Source: DATAGF01 sp963813355
GTDB lineage: Bacteria; Actinomycetota; Thermoleophilia; Miltoncostaeales; Miltoncostaeaceae
Reading direction: 5' to 3'
Assembly (NCBI GenBank): GCA_963813355.1
Contig: CAWEYS010000029.1
Location: 186,001-250,000 of the forward strand
DNA: 64,000 bases
In this document: piece by piece, positions 17,190-25,515 of the stretch
Layout of the letters: each line of letters begins with the position of its first letter
How positions within the stretch are numbered: the stretch's first letter is position 1
The notes under the pieces: model-generated
What the model saw: the letters and a program-made list of their open reading frames with translations, nothing else
Told to the model about the DNA's origin: nothing
Database searches by the model: none
Made by a program: the position numbers and the translations under genes

Positions 17190-17782
17190 GGCGTCGGCTC
17201 CACGAGGTACCCCGTCGCCTCCAGGCGCTCGACCACCTGCCGCGCGTCCAGCCCGGGGTCGGTCGCCTCGGCGGCAGGGTCGTCGCCGTTGATCGTCCTG
17301 ATCCATGCCGCGTGGCGCGCGTCGACCGAGACGATCCGGCCGGCCGTCCCGAGGCCCCGGTCGCTGAGGCCGGGGATGATGCCGTTGTAGGCGGCCACGG
17401 CGAGGTCCTCGAGGGACGCGGCGGCGGCGGCGAACGCCGCGGGGTCGCGCGTGTCGTCGCCGAAGTCGTACGCCGGCTCCTCCGCGGGATCGGGGACCAG
17501 CGGGACGAGCAGCGCGGCGTGATCGGCCTCATGGCCGGCGGCCGTGGTCGCGAAGTCGAGCAGCTCGCCGGTGAGGGTCCCGCCCGCGACCGCCTCGAGT
17601 AGAAGGCCGCCTGGAGCCGCTCGATGCGCCAGGGCGAGCGCGAGCGGCTCCGCGTCCTCGAGCGACGATCCCTGGCCGGAGAGCAGCTCGACGCCGCTCC
17701 AGACGGCGATCGCGCCGACCCCCGCCACGCCGGCGGATCCCGCGATCAATCGCCTCCGCGTCAACGTCCGTGCCGTCTGCAT
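17186..17782 (-). CDS. secreted ferritin-like domain protein with an internally scrambled first helix
   Basis: 198 aa. Tat-type signal (TRRRLIAGSAGVAGVGAIAV), then the ferritin-like fold: GELLDFATTAAGHEADHAAL, SLEDLAVAAYNGIIPGL, SVDARHAAWIRTINGDD. Residues 52-61 (HRAAPGGLLL) do not fit the family. Reading the same DNA one base over gives IERLQAAFYS, the expected metal-ligand helix and equivalent to YLQAAFY in the next gene. Thus two compensating one-base indels at about 17627 and 17598 scramble about ten residues while keeping the frame open. Upstream partner of the frameshifted paralogue. Confidence 0.8.
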   Translation of the reverse strand: MQTARTLTRRRLIAGSAGVAGVGAIAVWSGVELLSGQGSSLEDAEPLALALAHRAAPGGLLLEAVAGGTLTGELLDFATTAAGHEADHAALLVPLVPDPAEEPAYDFGDDTRDPAAFAAAAASLEDLAVAAYNGIIPGLSDRGLGTAGRIVSVDARHAAWIRTINGDDPAAEATDPGLDARQVVERLEATGYLVEPTP

Positions 17783-17969
17783 CTCCGGGCACCTCCTCGC
17801 CCTGGGCCTTAACCACCGAATTGGACACGGGCGGGGGTTCGCTGCCTACTCCCCTTTCGGATGGGCCGAGGCGCCTCGTCCCCCCCACCGGAAGTGGCGC
17901 CTGCGGCGCTGACCAGCGCTTTTCCGCGCTATGGTGCGCCCCGGGACCCCGGGGAGCCGAGGAGGAGTC

Positions 17970-18371
17970 ATGGCCGGCACTGACGAGGCGAGCGCACGCC
18001 GCGAGGCGGCAGCGCGCCTGCGCGCGAAGGCCCTCAAGATGCGGCGTGAGGGCGCCAGCCTGGAGTCGATCGGCACCCGGTTGGGCGTCACGCGCGCGAC
18101 CGCGCGCAAGCTCGTCGCCCGCGAGCTCACCTCCCTCTCGTCCGAGTCGGGCATCGACGAGCGGCGGCTGCTGCACGCCGACGTGCTGATGGAGCTGTGG
18201 CGGGCCCTCTACCCCGCCGCCGTCACCGGCGACGCCGCGGCGGTGGACCGTTTCCTCCGCGTCGAGGAGCGCATCTCGCAGCTGCTCGGCCTCGACCTCC
18301 AGCCGCAGGGCAACGGGGCCGGGCGGGCGGAGGGCGCGCGGCGCGAGGAGCGGGTCCTGGTCGACGACTAG
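17970..18371 (+). CDS. phage-terminase-small-subunit-like HTH protein
   Basis: 133 aa from ATG 17970, preceded by GGAGGAG. The N-terminal half has a homeodomain-like HTH (KMRREGASLESIGTRLGVTR, ATARKLVARELTSL). The C-terminal half is helical (LLHADVLMELWRALYPAAVT, GDAAAVDRFLRVEERISQLL, GLDLQPQ), a pattern common in phage terminase small subunits and related HTH proteins. No large terminase or other phage gene is near, so it is a stand-alone protein of unknown function. A -10-like TATGGT is in the leader. Assignment by pattern only. Confidence 0.6.
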   Translation: MAGTDEASARREAAARLRAKALKMRREGASLESIGTRLGVTRATARKLVARELTSLSSESGIDERRLLHADVLMELWRALYPAAVTGDAAAVDRFLRVEERISQLLGLDLQPQGNGAGRAEGARREERVLVDD

Positions 18372-18601
18372 GGCGGGGTCCGCCCCGTCGCCGCGGGGCG
18401 ACGCACCTGCGGCGAGGTCGCCAGGGCTGAGCCGGGGCGCTTCCGGGTTCGAGCCCCGGCTCCGCATGTCGATCGCTCCGCCGACCCGGCGACGTGCGGG
18501 GTTCCCGCAGGGCTCTTCGGGCCTTCTTGGGGCGCCCAGCTCCTCCCGTGCGCAATGCTGGCGACGGCCGCAGCATCCACACGGAAAAGGAGGTCCGGGA
18601 C

Positions 18602-18796
18602 ATGGCCAAAGAGGACGACGTCTTCCTGCTCATCGGGGCGTATTCCCGCGTCGACGACGCCAAGGCCGACTACGAGGTGGTCAAGGCGCTCCACGCGGAG
18701 AAGGTCGTCGGTGGCTTCGACGCCGCCGTCATCACGAAGGACGACGAGGGCAAGGTCCACGTCAACAAGGACGAGACCGCGACGCGGGGGGACTGA
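18602..18796 (+). CDS. N-terminal part of a DUF1269-like protein
   Basis: 64 aa with AAGGAGG 9 nt before ATG. Sequence FLLIGAYSRVDDAKADYEVV, KALHAEKVVGGFDAAVITKD and GKVHVNKDETATRG is the first domain of DUF1269-type membrane-associated proteins, which normally continue with a His-Gly turn and a glycine-rich membrane segment. Here the frame stops at ETATRGD and the next gene begins 1 nt later. Either a genuine short version or a truncated gene. Soluble as read. Confidence 0.6.
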   Translation: MAKEDDVFLLIGAYSRVDDAKADYEVVKALHAEKVVGGFDAAVITKDDEGKVHVNKDETATRGD

Positions 18797-18797
18797 C

Positions 18798-19214
18798 GTG
18801 ACCACCGACGACTACCGGGGGACGGCCTGGACCGGCTGGGTCATCTTCGCCGCGGCGGTGATGTTCACCCTCGGCGCCCTCGACATCATCCAGGGCTTGG
18901 TCGCCCTCCTGAAGGACGAGACCTATCTCATCACCGAGTCGGGTCTGCTCGTCACGACCAACTTCACCGCCTGGGGATGGGCCCTGATCATCTGGGGCAT
19001 CGTCCTGATCCTCACCGCCGCGGCGCTCTTCGCCGGGAAGGAGTGGGGGCGCTGGGTCGCGCTCGTTGCGGTCATCGTGAACCTGATCGGCCAGATCGCC
19101 TGGTTCCCGGCCTACCCGCTGTGGGGCCTGGTGGCCATCGGGCTCGGGATCGCGGTGGTGTTCGCGCTGACCGCGGGCTGGAAGGGGGCCAAGAGCGAGC
19201 TGAGGGATCGTTGA
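18798..19214 (+). CDS. DUF7144 family membrane protein
   Basis: 138 aa from GTG 18798, directly after the previous stop. Four transmembrane helices: WTGWVIFAAAVMFTLGALDI, TAWGWALIIWGIVLILTAAA, VALVAVIVNLIGQIAWFPAY, and GLVAIGLGIAVVFALTAGW. The loop ETYLITESGLLVTTNFTAWG is the DUF7144 signature. Family widespread in actinobacteria, function unknown. Probably co-transcribed with the DUF1269-like fragment. Confidence 0.88.
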   Translation: MTTDDYRGTAWTGWVIFAAAVMFTLGALDIIQGLVALLKDETYLITESGLLVTTNFTAWGWALIIWGIVLILTAAALFAGKEWGRWVALVAVIVNLIGQIAWFPAYPLWGLVAIGLGIAVVFALTAGWKGAKSELRDR

Positions 19215-19605
19215 GAGCGCGGGCCGTGGCGGTCGCCGTCGCGGGTGATCGCCACGGCCGGCCGCCGAGGCCCGCGGGGCCTGGGGGACCGCGCTCCCGG
19301 CGTTGATGGACGAGTGCGACGCTCGGATCGCCGGCGGGTCAGCCGGCGAGGAGCGGCGAGGCGGATGGCCGCCCGGCCGGCTCGAGGTCAGGCCGAGCCG
19401 CATCGTCGCCGTCCGCGAGACAAGCGGAGACGAGGAAGCCCGGTCGTCGTCCGGCCTCCCGAGGTCAGGACCACCGGGGCTGAGTGACGACGTCTCCCTC
19501 GTGACCGTGCGGGACCCCGTTAGCCTTGGCCCTCCCGCGCGACGAGGAGGAGGAGCCCGTGGCGACCACGCCCAGGCGCCCGGCCGTTCACACTGGGGAG
19601 GCACC
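19215..19605. other. intergenic, no convincing gene
   Basis: 391 bp. The plus-strand frame running into the next gene lacks a ribosome site and family resemblance until GTG 19606. Composition is less G/C-skewed than the flanks. I see no RNA gene or clear repeat. Confidence 0.5.
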
Positions 19606-19794
19606 GTGGAGCTGTTGGTCCTCTATCTGATCAGCTTCGTGGTCGGGGTGGTCTGCGCGTTCTGCTGCGCCAAGCTCGCGCTTGGCAAAGGCCGCAACGC
19701 CGCCGTCTGGGGCGTCCTCGGATTTCTCTTTTCGATCGTCGCGCTGATCGTGATCGCCCTGCTGCCCTCGACGGGCCGCGATCCGATCGGGTAA
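19606..19794 (+). CDS. small two-helix membrane protein
   Basis: 62 aa; GTG 19606 with GGGGAGG 4 nt upstream. Two membrane helices: LLVLYLISFVVGVVCAFCC and VWGVLGFLFSIVALIVIALL, joined by AKLALGKGRNAA. Resembles small superinfection-immunity/PLDc_N-like membrane proteins in size and layout, but no motif proves it. Ends PSTGRDPIG. Confidence 0.6.
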   Translation: MELLVLYLISFVVGVVCAFCCAKLALGKGRNAAVWGVLGFLFSIVALIVIALLPSTGRDPIG

Positions 19795-19909
19795 CGGGGC
19801 GACGAGGTCGCCCTCCCTCACGATGCGCGGGCGGTAGTGAAGAGGATCGTGCTCGCCGATCGCGGCGTCGGCATCTCGACGGCTGCTCGCGTTGGGAGCG
19901 GCGTTGTCG

Positions 19910-20551
19910 TCATTGGTAGCGGAGGGCGTCGGCGCTCGGGATTCGGGTCGCGAGGTGGGCCGGGAGGCTGGTGGCGGCGGCCACCATGAGCACGGCTGCG
20001 ATCGGGACGAGCGCGAGCGACCACCACGGGGCGATCACGAGGTCTTCGCTGCTTCCCCCGGCGATGCTGTAGACCACGACGTAGAGCCCGATGCCCGTCG
20101 GGATCGAGAGCAGCGCCGCGATCGATGCGAGGACGGCATGGGCGCTGACCAGGCTCGAGGCGATCTGTCGTGGCGTGAGGCCGATCGCCTTGAGCACGCC
20201 GTAGTCGCGGACACGCTCGCGCACCGACAGCAAGGCGACGGCGACCAGCGTCGTCGCGGTGATCAGCAGGAGGACCGCGTCGAGGGTGTAGACGAGCACC
20301 GGGAGCTCGTCGGGGACGTCGCTGGCCTCGCCGGCCGGCCGGGCCGCGAGCGAGGCCTCCATCGAGAGCGCGAAGACGATCGCCGCGCCGGTGACCGTGA
20401 TCGCGGCGGCGAGCCGCGCGCTGCGGTGGCGGCGCGCCAGGAGGTCCTTGACGCCGAGCGCGAGCGGGACGGGCAGCGAGGCGCGATGGGGCGGCGGGGT
20501 CGCGGCGCCGGACGCAGCTGAGCCCGGGCTACGACTCCTGGCGCTGCCCAT
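19910..20551 (-). pseudogene. C-terminal fragment of a FtsX/MacB-type ABC permease
   Basis: The 213-residue frame holds LALGVKDLLARRHRSARLAA, a membrane helix (ITVTGAAIVFALSM), then three helices typical of the FtsX C-terminal domain: YTLDAVLLLITATTLVAVAL, RVRDYGVLKAIGLTPRQIAS, and LALVPIAAVLMVAAATSLPA, ending ATRIPSADALRYQ. This corresponds to the second half of an 8-10 helix permease. The N-terminal half and any ATPase are absent upstream, where 260 bp of unrecognisable DNA follow. Probably a non-functional remnant. Confidence 0.75.
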
Positions 20552-20812
20552 GCGCTATCGACGTCGGCCCCGGCGCCCAGTCATGGCGTGCTGGCCCGTC
20601 CAGGGCTCGCCCCGCCCGGCGCTCGCGTGATGCGCGCAGCGTTCTTGCCCAGCCGCAATGGCGCGGTACGGGTGGGGGCGGCCTTCAGAAAAACAGGGTC
20701 AGCGCCCGCCCCAAGATCAGCTGCCGGGCCGCGTACCTACGCGCGTGGCGCGCCAAGCGCCGGGCCGCTGCCGCCCGAACCCGGCGCGAGGCGCGCGCAC
20801 AGCAGTAGGCGT

Positions 20813-21184
20813 CTACCAGAGCGCCTGGACGGCCGTCCCGCTGTGCAGCGTCGCCACCGTGCCCTTGGCACTCCATTCCACGATGGCGTTGAGGTCCTGC
20901 CAGTTGTCCATCGCGTCCTGCCAGTGCCTGGGGACGCCGGCCGGCGACTCGTAGTACTCATCGAGCACATAGATCGTCTTGCCGGTCGGATCGGAGGTGG
21001 GGTCCAGCGGGTTCGATAGCTCCGGCCCCTTGGAGATGGTGTAGGAGAGGAGGGCCTCACCGCCCTCGCGGGGGTGGCCCTTCATCCACTCGCCGTGGCT
21101 GGCGAAGATGCGATCGCCTTCGGCGACGTCCTCAGGGTTTACGGTCCACATGATGATGATGTGCGTCTTCCCCATGTAGGACAC
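20813..21184 (-). CDS. uncharacterised protein, possible dimeric alpha/beta-barrel
   Basis: 123 aa from GTG 21184 with AAAGGA upstream. Begins SYMGKTHIIIMWTVNPEDVA, EGDRIFASHGEWMKGHP, then GGEALLSYTISKGPELSNPL, IYVLDEYYESPAGVPRHWQD and NAIVEWSAKGTVATLHSG. The alternating strand/helix pattern with a His near the centre recalls DUF3303/antibiotic-monooxygenase-like ferredoxin-fold proteins, but I cannot name a family. A CCGATATCGG palindrome lies 29 nt upstream. Codon use is less GC-biased than in housekeeping neighbours. Confidence 0.65.
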   Translation of the reverse strand: MSYMGKTHIIIMWTVNPEDVAEGDRIFASHGEWMKGHPREGGEALLSYTISKGPELSNPLDPTSDPTGKTIYVLDEYYESPAGVPRHWQDAMDNWQDLNAIVEWSAKGTVATLHSGTAVQALW

Positions 21185-21294
21185 GCTGATGTCCTTTCGT
21201 TTGTCGGTTTGCCGATATCGGGACCCGCGGGCCCGTCTCGGTCCCGAATCCCGCCCTCTCGGGGCGCGGGCCAGGACGCAGGCGCCGCGACCTC

Positions 21295-22095
21295 TCAGCC
21301 GTGAAGCATCCCCCAGCTCTGGATCAGGGTGAAGGTCGTTCCCCATCTGCCCGGCTCGGCCAGCTCGGTCTCGGCCTCGCGGCGGAGCGAAGCAAGCTCG
21401 CCCTCGCTCAGTGTCTCGAGCAGCCGCGACTCGAGCGCGGCGCTGAACTGAAGCGGCAGGCGCAGATAGGGATGGCCGGGCTTGAGCGCGATCACGTGTG
21501 CGTCGATCTCTGGCTCCTCGACACCGATGTCGCGGAGCAGTTGAGGAAGCCCGCGGCCCGCCTCACCGCCCAGGCGGGCAAAGATCTCGGAGACCAATCG
21601 GATCAGTCGCTCGGCCGCCGGGGCAGGGGGATTGAAGTGCCAGGAGCCCAGGTCCCACTCCTCCAGAACCAGTGAGCCACCCGGCCTGACCAACCGCCGG
21701 CACGAGGCCACCTGCTCGGGGCCGCGTCCGAGAGGTGCGATCTGGTAGCGGGCATGGACGAGGTCGAAGGAGTGCGGCTCCAGCTTGCTGTCGAACAGAT
21801 CATCGACGACGAGCTCGACGTTGGAGATCCCTTCTGCCTCGAGAAATGAGCGCGCGGCACCGAGCAGGCCCTCGTCGATGTCCGCGCCGACGACCTGGCC
21901 GGAGGGGCCGACCCACTCGCCGAGGATCCGAAGCCAGCCCAGGGCTCCGCAGCCGACGTCCAGGGCGCGCGCGCCCGATCCGCTGCCGATCTTCGAAAGA
22001 AGCTGCCGCCCGGTGGGTTCCCACACTCGTGCTTGCAGCTGCAGGCGCTCCAACTCCGAGGGTTGGTTGGCCAGCAGGTACTCCTCCTGCGACAC
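21295..22095 (-). CDS. class I SAM-dependent methyltransferase
   Basis: 266 aa from GTG 22095 (SQEEYLLANQPSELERLQLQ); the frame is open to 22194, adding 33 residues of low-complexity sequence. Rossmann motif I ARALDVGCGALGWLRILGEW, acidic motif GQVVGADIDEGLLGAARSFL, motif III NVELVVDDLFDSKL, and FDLVHARYQIAPLGRG. Substrate unknown; the layout resembles UbiE/small-molecule methyltransferases. Noticeably richer in A/T-ending codons than surrounding genes, suggesting acquisition by transfer. Confidence 0.88.
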   Translation of the reverse strand: MSQEEYLLANQPSELERLQLQARVWEPTGRQLLSKIGSGSGARALDVGCGALGWLRILGEWVGPSGQVVGADIDEGLLGAARSFLEAEGISNVELVVDDLFDSKLEPHSFDLVHARYQIAPLGRGPEQVASCRRLVRPGGSLVLEEWDLGSWHFNPPAPAAERLIRLVSEIFARLGGEAGRGLPQLLRDIGVEEPEIDAHVIALKPGHPYLRLPLQFSAALESRLLETLSEGELASLRREAETELAEPGRWGTTFTLIQSWGMLHG

Positions 22096-22289
22096 GCCGG
22101 CAGTGTCTCCCCTCCGGCCTGCGGGGCGCAAGGTTCCCGAAGCTGGCGGCTGAGACTCCTGCTGCACGTCGGTGAGCCGCTGCGCTTCTGCCACCTGCCG
22201 ATCCGACCACCGGTGCCAGCTGCCGCCAGGGCCCGATATCGAGCGTGTCCTATGGCGACGACGCCGAGAGCGTGAGCGTCGAGCAGGAC

Positions 22290-23288
22290 CTAAAAGAGCT
22301 GGTTCTCTCCCGCGAAGATCGCGCTGACCGACTCGTCGACGAAGACGTTGTGGACCGAGTCGGCGAGGATCCGGTCCACCGACAGCACCCGGAACATCTC
22401 GGCCGCCACCGCCTCCTCGGGCAGCGGCACCGTGTCGGTGAGCACCACCTCCTCGATGACCGAGTCGCGCAGGCGCTCGACCGCCGAGGCGGACAGCAGG
22501 CCGTGGGTGGCGGCGGCGAACACGCGCGTCGCCCCGGCGTCCTTGACCACGCGGGCGCCGGCGCAGAGCGTCCCGGCGGTGTCGATCATGTCGTCGATCA
22601 GGATCGCGCAGCGTCCGGCGACGTCGCCGATCAGGAGGGTGACCTCGGCCTCGTTGTGGTCCGGGCGCTGCTTGGTGAGGACGGCCAGGGTCGCGCCGAG
22701 GCGCTCGGCGAAGTGGTTGGCGAGCTTGGCGCGGCCGGCGTCGGGCGACACGACCACCATCCGCTCGCCGATGTCGCCGTCGTAGACGCGCTCCTTGAAG
22801 TGGTCGACGAACATCGGCAGGGCGGTCATGTGGTCAACCGGCACGTTGAAGAAGCCCTGCACCTGGCCCGCGTGCAGGTCCATGGTGAGCAGCCGGTCGA
22901 CGCCGGCGGCCTCGAGCAGGTCGGCGATCAGCTTGGCGGTGATCGGCTCGCGGGGGGCCGACTTCTTGTCCTGGCGCGAGTAGCCGTACCAGGGGATGAC
23001 GGCCGTGATGCGGTGGGCCGACGCCAGCTTGGCCGCGTTGATCATGATCAGCAGCTCGACCAGGCTGTCGTTGACCGGCCGGCTGGTGGACTGCACGAGG
23101 AACACGTCGGCGCCGCGCACGCTCTCCTCGAAGCGCACGTAGATCTCGCCGTTGGCGAAGGTCTCCAGCCGCACCTCGCCGAGCTCGATGCCGAGCCGCG
23201 CGGCGATCCGCTGGCCGAGGTCCTGGCTCGCGCGGCCGGCGAAGACCATCAGGCGCTTCGAGTCGTCGCGGTCGATGCTGGTGCTCAC
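22290..23288 (-). CDS. prs: ribose-phosphate pyrophosphokinase
   Basis: 332 aa from GTG 23288, which overlaps the glmU stop. Makes PRPP from ribose 5-phosphate and ATP. Motifs: RLETFANGEIYVRFEESVRG, FLVQSTSRPVNDSLVELLI, IPWYGYSRQDKKSAPREPIT (flexible loop), MDLHAGQVQGFFNVPVDHM, VVSPDAGRAKLAN, and the PRPP-binding ILIDDMIDTAGTLCAGA. Full length for class I PRPP synthetase. The glmU-prs pairing is conserved in Gram-positives. Confidence 0.98.
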   Translation of the reverse strand: MSTSIDRDDSKRLMVFAGRASQDLGQRIAARLGIELGEVRLETFANGEIYVRFEESVRGADVFLVQSTSRPVNDSLVELLIMINAAKLASAHRITAVIPWYGYSRQDKKSAPREPITAKLIADLLEAAGVDRLLTMDLHAGQVQGFFNVPVDHMTALPMFVDHFKERVYDGDIGERMVVVSPDAGRAKLANHFAERLGATLAVLTKQRPDHNEAEVTLLIGDVAGRCAILIDDMIDTAGTLCAGARVVKDAGATRVFAAATHGLLSASAVERLRDSVIEEVVLTDTVPLPEEAVAAEMFRVLSVDRILADSVHNVFVDESVSAIFAGENQLF

Positions 23289-24682
23289 CCGCCGCCCTCC
23301 TTCGCCTGGGCCGCCGCCTCCTGGGCGCGGGCGGCCGCGCGCTCGGTGAACCCCTCGATGACGCTCTGGCGCGCCCGGGCGATGCCGAGGGCCCCGGCGG
23401 GCACGTCGTCGGTGATGATCGAGCCGGCCCCGGTCATCGCGTCGTCGCCCACCGACACCGGCGCCACGAAGACGCAGTCGGAGCCGGTCTTGACGCGGGC
23501 GCCGATCTCGGTGCGGTGCTTGCGGAAGCCGTCGTAGTTGGCCGTGATGTTGCCCGCGCCGATGTTGGTGTCCTCGCCGATGGTCGCGTCGCCCACGTAG
23601 GAGAGGTGCGGGACCTTGGCGCCCGGGCCCAGCTCCGTGTTCTTGAGCTCGACGAACGATCCCGCGCGCGCGCCGCGGCGCAGCCGGCAGCCCGGGCGCA
23701 GGTAGGCGAACGGGCCGACGCTGCAGCCCTCCTCCAGCTCCGACTCGAGCACCTGGGCCGAGACCACCCGCGAGCCGGGGCCGATGACGCTGTCGACGAT
23801 CACGGCGTCCGGGCCGATCGTGCAGCCGCCCGCGATCGTCGTCCCACCGCGCAGGTGGGTCCCCGGGAGCAGCACCGTGTCGGCGGCCACGGCGACGTCC
23901 GCGTCCAGGTAGACCGAGGACGGGTCCGGCATCGTCACGCCCGACCGCATGTGGCGGTCGCGCAGCCGCCGCTGGAGGATGCCCTCGCACGCGGCCAGGT
24001 CCACCCGGTCGTTGACGCCGAGCACCGCGTCGACGTCCTCGGCCTGGAGCGCCGCGACCGCCCCCGGGAGGTCGGTGACGGCGTCGGTGAGGTGGAGCTG
24101 GCCCTCGGGCCGTGCGGCCGCGAGGCCCGCCAGCGAGGCTGCCAGCGCGGCTCGGTCGGCCGCGTAGACGCCGGCGTTGAACTCGCGGATCGCGAGCTCC
24201 TCCGGCGAGGCGTCGCGGGCCTCCACGATCCGCTCGAGGCTCCCGCCGGCCCCGCGGACGACCCGGCCGTAGGCGCCGGCGTCGTCGAGCGCCGCGGTCA
24301 CGACCGTCGCGACGCGGTCGTCGGAGCCGTGCCGCTCGACCAGGAGCCTCACGAGCGCGGGCTCCAGGAGCGGCGTGTCGCCGCAGGCGAGGACGACGGT
24401 GTCGCAGGCCGGGTCGAGCGCCTCCAGGCCGACGCGGGCGGCGTCGCCGGTGCCCCGCTGGCTCTCCTGCACCGCGGCCACGACGCCTGGCGGGAGCGCC
24501 TCGCGAACGGCGTCGGCCCCGTACCCGACGACCACGACCGTGCTGGTCGCGCCGGCGGACCCGAGGGCGTCGAGCACCCACCCGATCATGGGGCGGCCGG
24601 CGAGGGGGTGGACCACCTTCGGCAGGGCGGAGCGCATCCGAGTTCCCTGGCCGGCGGCGAGGACGACGACGCCGATGTTCAT
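23285..24682 (-). CDS. glmU: bifunctional GlmU (UDP-GlcNAc pyrophosphorylase/GlcN-1-P acetyltransferase)
   Basis: 465 aa. Provides UDP-GlcNAc for peptidoglycan. N-terminal uridyltransferase: VVVLAAGQGTRMRSALPKVV, VVVVGYGADAVREALPPGVV, QRGTGDAARVGLEALD, ACGDTPLLEP. C-terminal left-handed beta-helix: DADVAVAADTVLLPGTHLRG, ELKNTELGPGAKVPHLSYVG, GEDTNIGAGNITANYDGFRK, FVAPVSVGDDAMTGAGSIIT. ATG 24682 gives the canonical MNIGVVVLAAG start; the tRNA-Gln lies 38 nt upstream. The last residues (AARAQEAAAQAKEGGG) are a disordered tail. Confidence 0.98.
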   Translation of the reverse strand: MNIGVVVLAAGQGTRMRSALPKVVHPLAGRPMIGWVLDALGSAGATSTVVVVGYGADAVREALPPGVVAAVQESQRGTGDAARVGLEALDPACDTVVLACGDTPLLEPALVRLLVERHGSDDRVATVVTAALDDAGAYGRVVRGAGGSLERIVEARDASPEELAIREFNAGVYAADRAALAASLAGLAAARPEGQLHLTDAVTDLPGAVAALQAEDVDAVLGVNDRVDLAACEGILQRRLRDRHMRSGVTMPDPSSVYLDADVAVAADTVLLPGTHLRGGTTIAGGCTIGPDAVIVDSVIGPGSRVVSAQVLESELEEGCSVGPFAYLRPGCRLRRGARAGSFVELKNTELGPGAKVPHLSYVGDATIGEDTNIGAGNITANYDGFRKHRTEIGARVKTGSDCVFVAPVSVGDDAMTGAGSIITDDVPAGALGIARARQSVIEGFTERAAARAQEAAAQAKEGGG

Positions 24683-24720
24683 GGGATCCTGATGGTCGCG
24701 GGAGATGGGGGCCTGCCTGG

Positions 24721-24791
24721 TTGGGGCGGGAGGATTCGAACCCCCGGTCACGGGACCAAAACCCGCTGCCTTACCGCTTGGCTACGCCCCA
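24721..24791 (-). tRNA. tRNA-Gln(TTG)
   Basis: Full cloverleaf on the minus strand: 7-bp acceptor TGGGGCG/CGCCCCA plus discriminator A, D-arm GCC...GGC, anticodon stem GCGGG/CCCGT with loop TTTTGGT (anticodon TTG), T-arm GGGGG-TTCGAAT-CCTCC. CCA is not encoded. Lies upstream of glmU and may share its transcript. Confidence 0.97.
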
Positions 24792-24906
24792 GAGCGACGC
24801 CCCCCTGGCCGGCCGAGTATAGAGGGCCGGCCCGGACGCGCCCCCCGGCGTCAGCCGCCCGACGAGGCGCCCGCGCCGATAGAGCGCGATGCGCCGAGGA
24901 GGGCGC

Positions 24907-25197
24907 TCAGCCGCCCAGGACCACCACGTTGACCACCACGGCGCTCTCCTCGTCGGAGGTCTCGCCGGTCTCCAGGTTGACGATCTCCACGGTCTCGGCG
25001 CGGCAGTCGACGCGCACCCGCATGCCCTCCTCGAGCACGCCGTCCTTGAGGCGGCCCGCCAGCTCGCCCCGGATCTCGAAGGTGTTCATCCACAGCGGGT
25101 CGTCCGTGTCGAGGCTCATCAGGATGACGTCGCCCCGGTACGGGTCGACGTCCTGCCAGAGCAGGCTGATCTCGCCGGTGATGGACTGCTCGGGCAC
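24907..25197 (-). CDS. uncharacterised small beta-rich protein
   Basis: 96 aa from GTG 25197. Beta-rich, acidic: ITGEISLLWQDVDPYRGDVI, LMSLDTDDPLWMNTFEIRGE, EEGMRVRVDCRAETVEIVNL, ending AVVVNVVVLGG. A single small domain, perhaps OB- or SH3-like. I do not recognise a family. Monocistronic, between the tRNA and a divergent gene at 25217. Confidence 0.6.
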   Translation of the reverse strand: MPEQSITGEISLLWQDVDPYRGDVILMSLDTDDPLWMNTFEIRGELAGRLKDGVLEEGMRVRVDCRAETVEIVNLETGETSDEESAVVVNVVVLGG

Positions 25198-25216
25198 GCT
25201 CGGCCAGTCTAGTGGC

Positions 25217-25480
25217 GTGCCCTCCCCGCCCTCCCCGCGCCCGCCGAGCTACCTCCTCGTGGGCCCGCCCGACCTCCTGCACGACCTCACGCTCGACTTC
25301 GCCGAGATCGGCTGGCAGGTGGCCGCGTCCCGGTGGCAGGCCGTCGTCACCGCCGCGCCGGAGGACGCCGCGGCGCCCGAGCCGGAATGGCCGACCGAGG
25401 TCACCCTCGCCGGGGTCCGGCGCGAGGGCCACGCCGCCGCGGTGGCCGAGCACATCGGCGGGGCGGCCGGGGCGCTCTGA
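25217..25480 (+). CDS. uncharacterised small protein
   Basis: 87 aa from GTG 25217. After a Pro/Ser start it reads SYLLVGPPDLLHDLTLDFAE, IGWQVAASRWQAVVTAAPED, and ends HAAAVAEHIGGAAGAL. No family recognised. The GTG is only 19 nt from the divergent start at 25197, and no Shine-Dalgarno is present, so a leaderless transcript is possible. Confidence 0.5.
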   Translation: MPSPPSPRPPSYLLVGPPDLLHDLTLDFAEIGWQVAASRWQAVVTAAPEDAAAPEPEWPTEVTLAGVRREGHAAAVAEHIGGAAGAL

Positions 25481-25502
25481 GCCTGGATCCGGCGAGGGCG
25501 GC

Positions 25503-25508
25503 TAGCCT
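25503..25508 (+). promoter_or_regulatory. -10-like TAGCCT of a probable leaderless transcript
   Basis: TAGCCT ends 7 nt before the GTG start of the DUF547 gene at 25516 within GGCTAGCCTCCCCCGG; no Shine-Dalgarno intervenes. Confidence 0.4.
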
Positions 25509-25515
25509 CCCCCGG

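Noticed and set aside
20685..20716. Possible transposase or REP-like remnant (AAAAACAGGGTCAGCGCCC)
   Set aside because: Resembles the ends seen near RAYT genes, but there is no Y1 transposase motif, no partner repeat and no conserved frame.
21213..21222. CCGATATCGG palindrome as an operator
   Set aside because: A single 10-bp palindrome without a regulator gene nearby; chance cannot be excluded.
22096..22194. Longer N terminus for the methyltransferase
   Set aside because: The additional 33 residues are low-complexity and precede the first family-like sequence; GTG 22095 fits better.
24721..24791. tRNA as an integration (att) site
   Set aside because: No integrase and no repeat of the tRNA 3' end elsewhere in the window.
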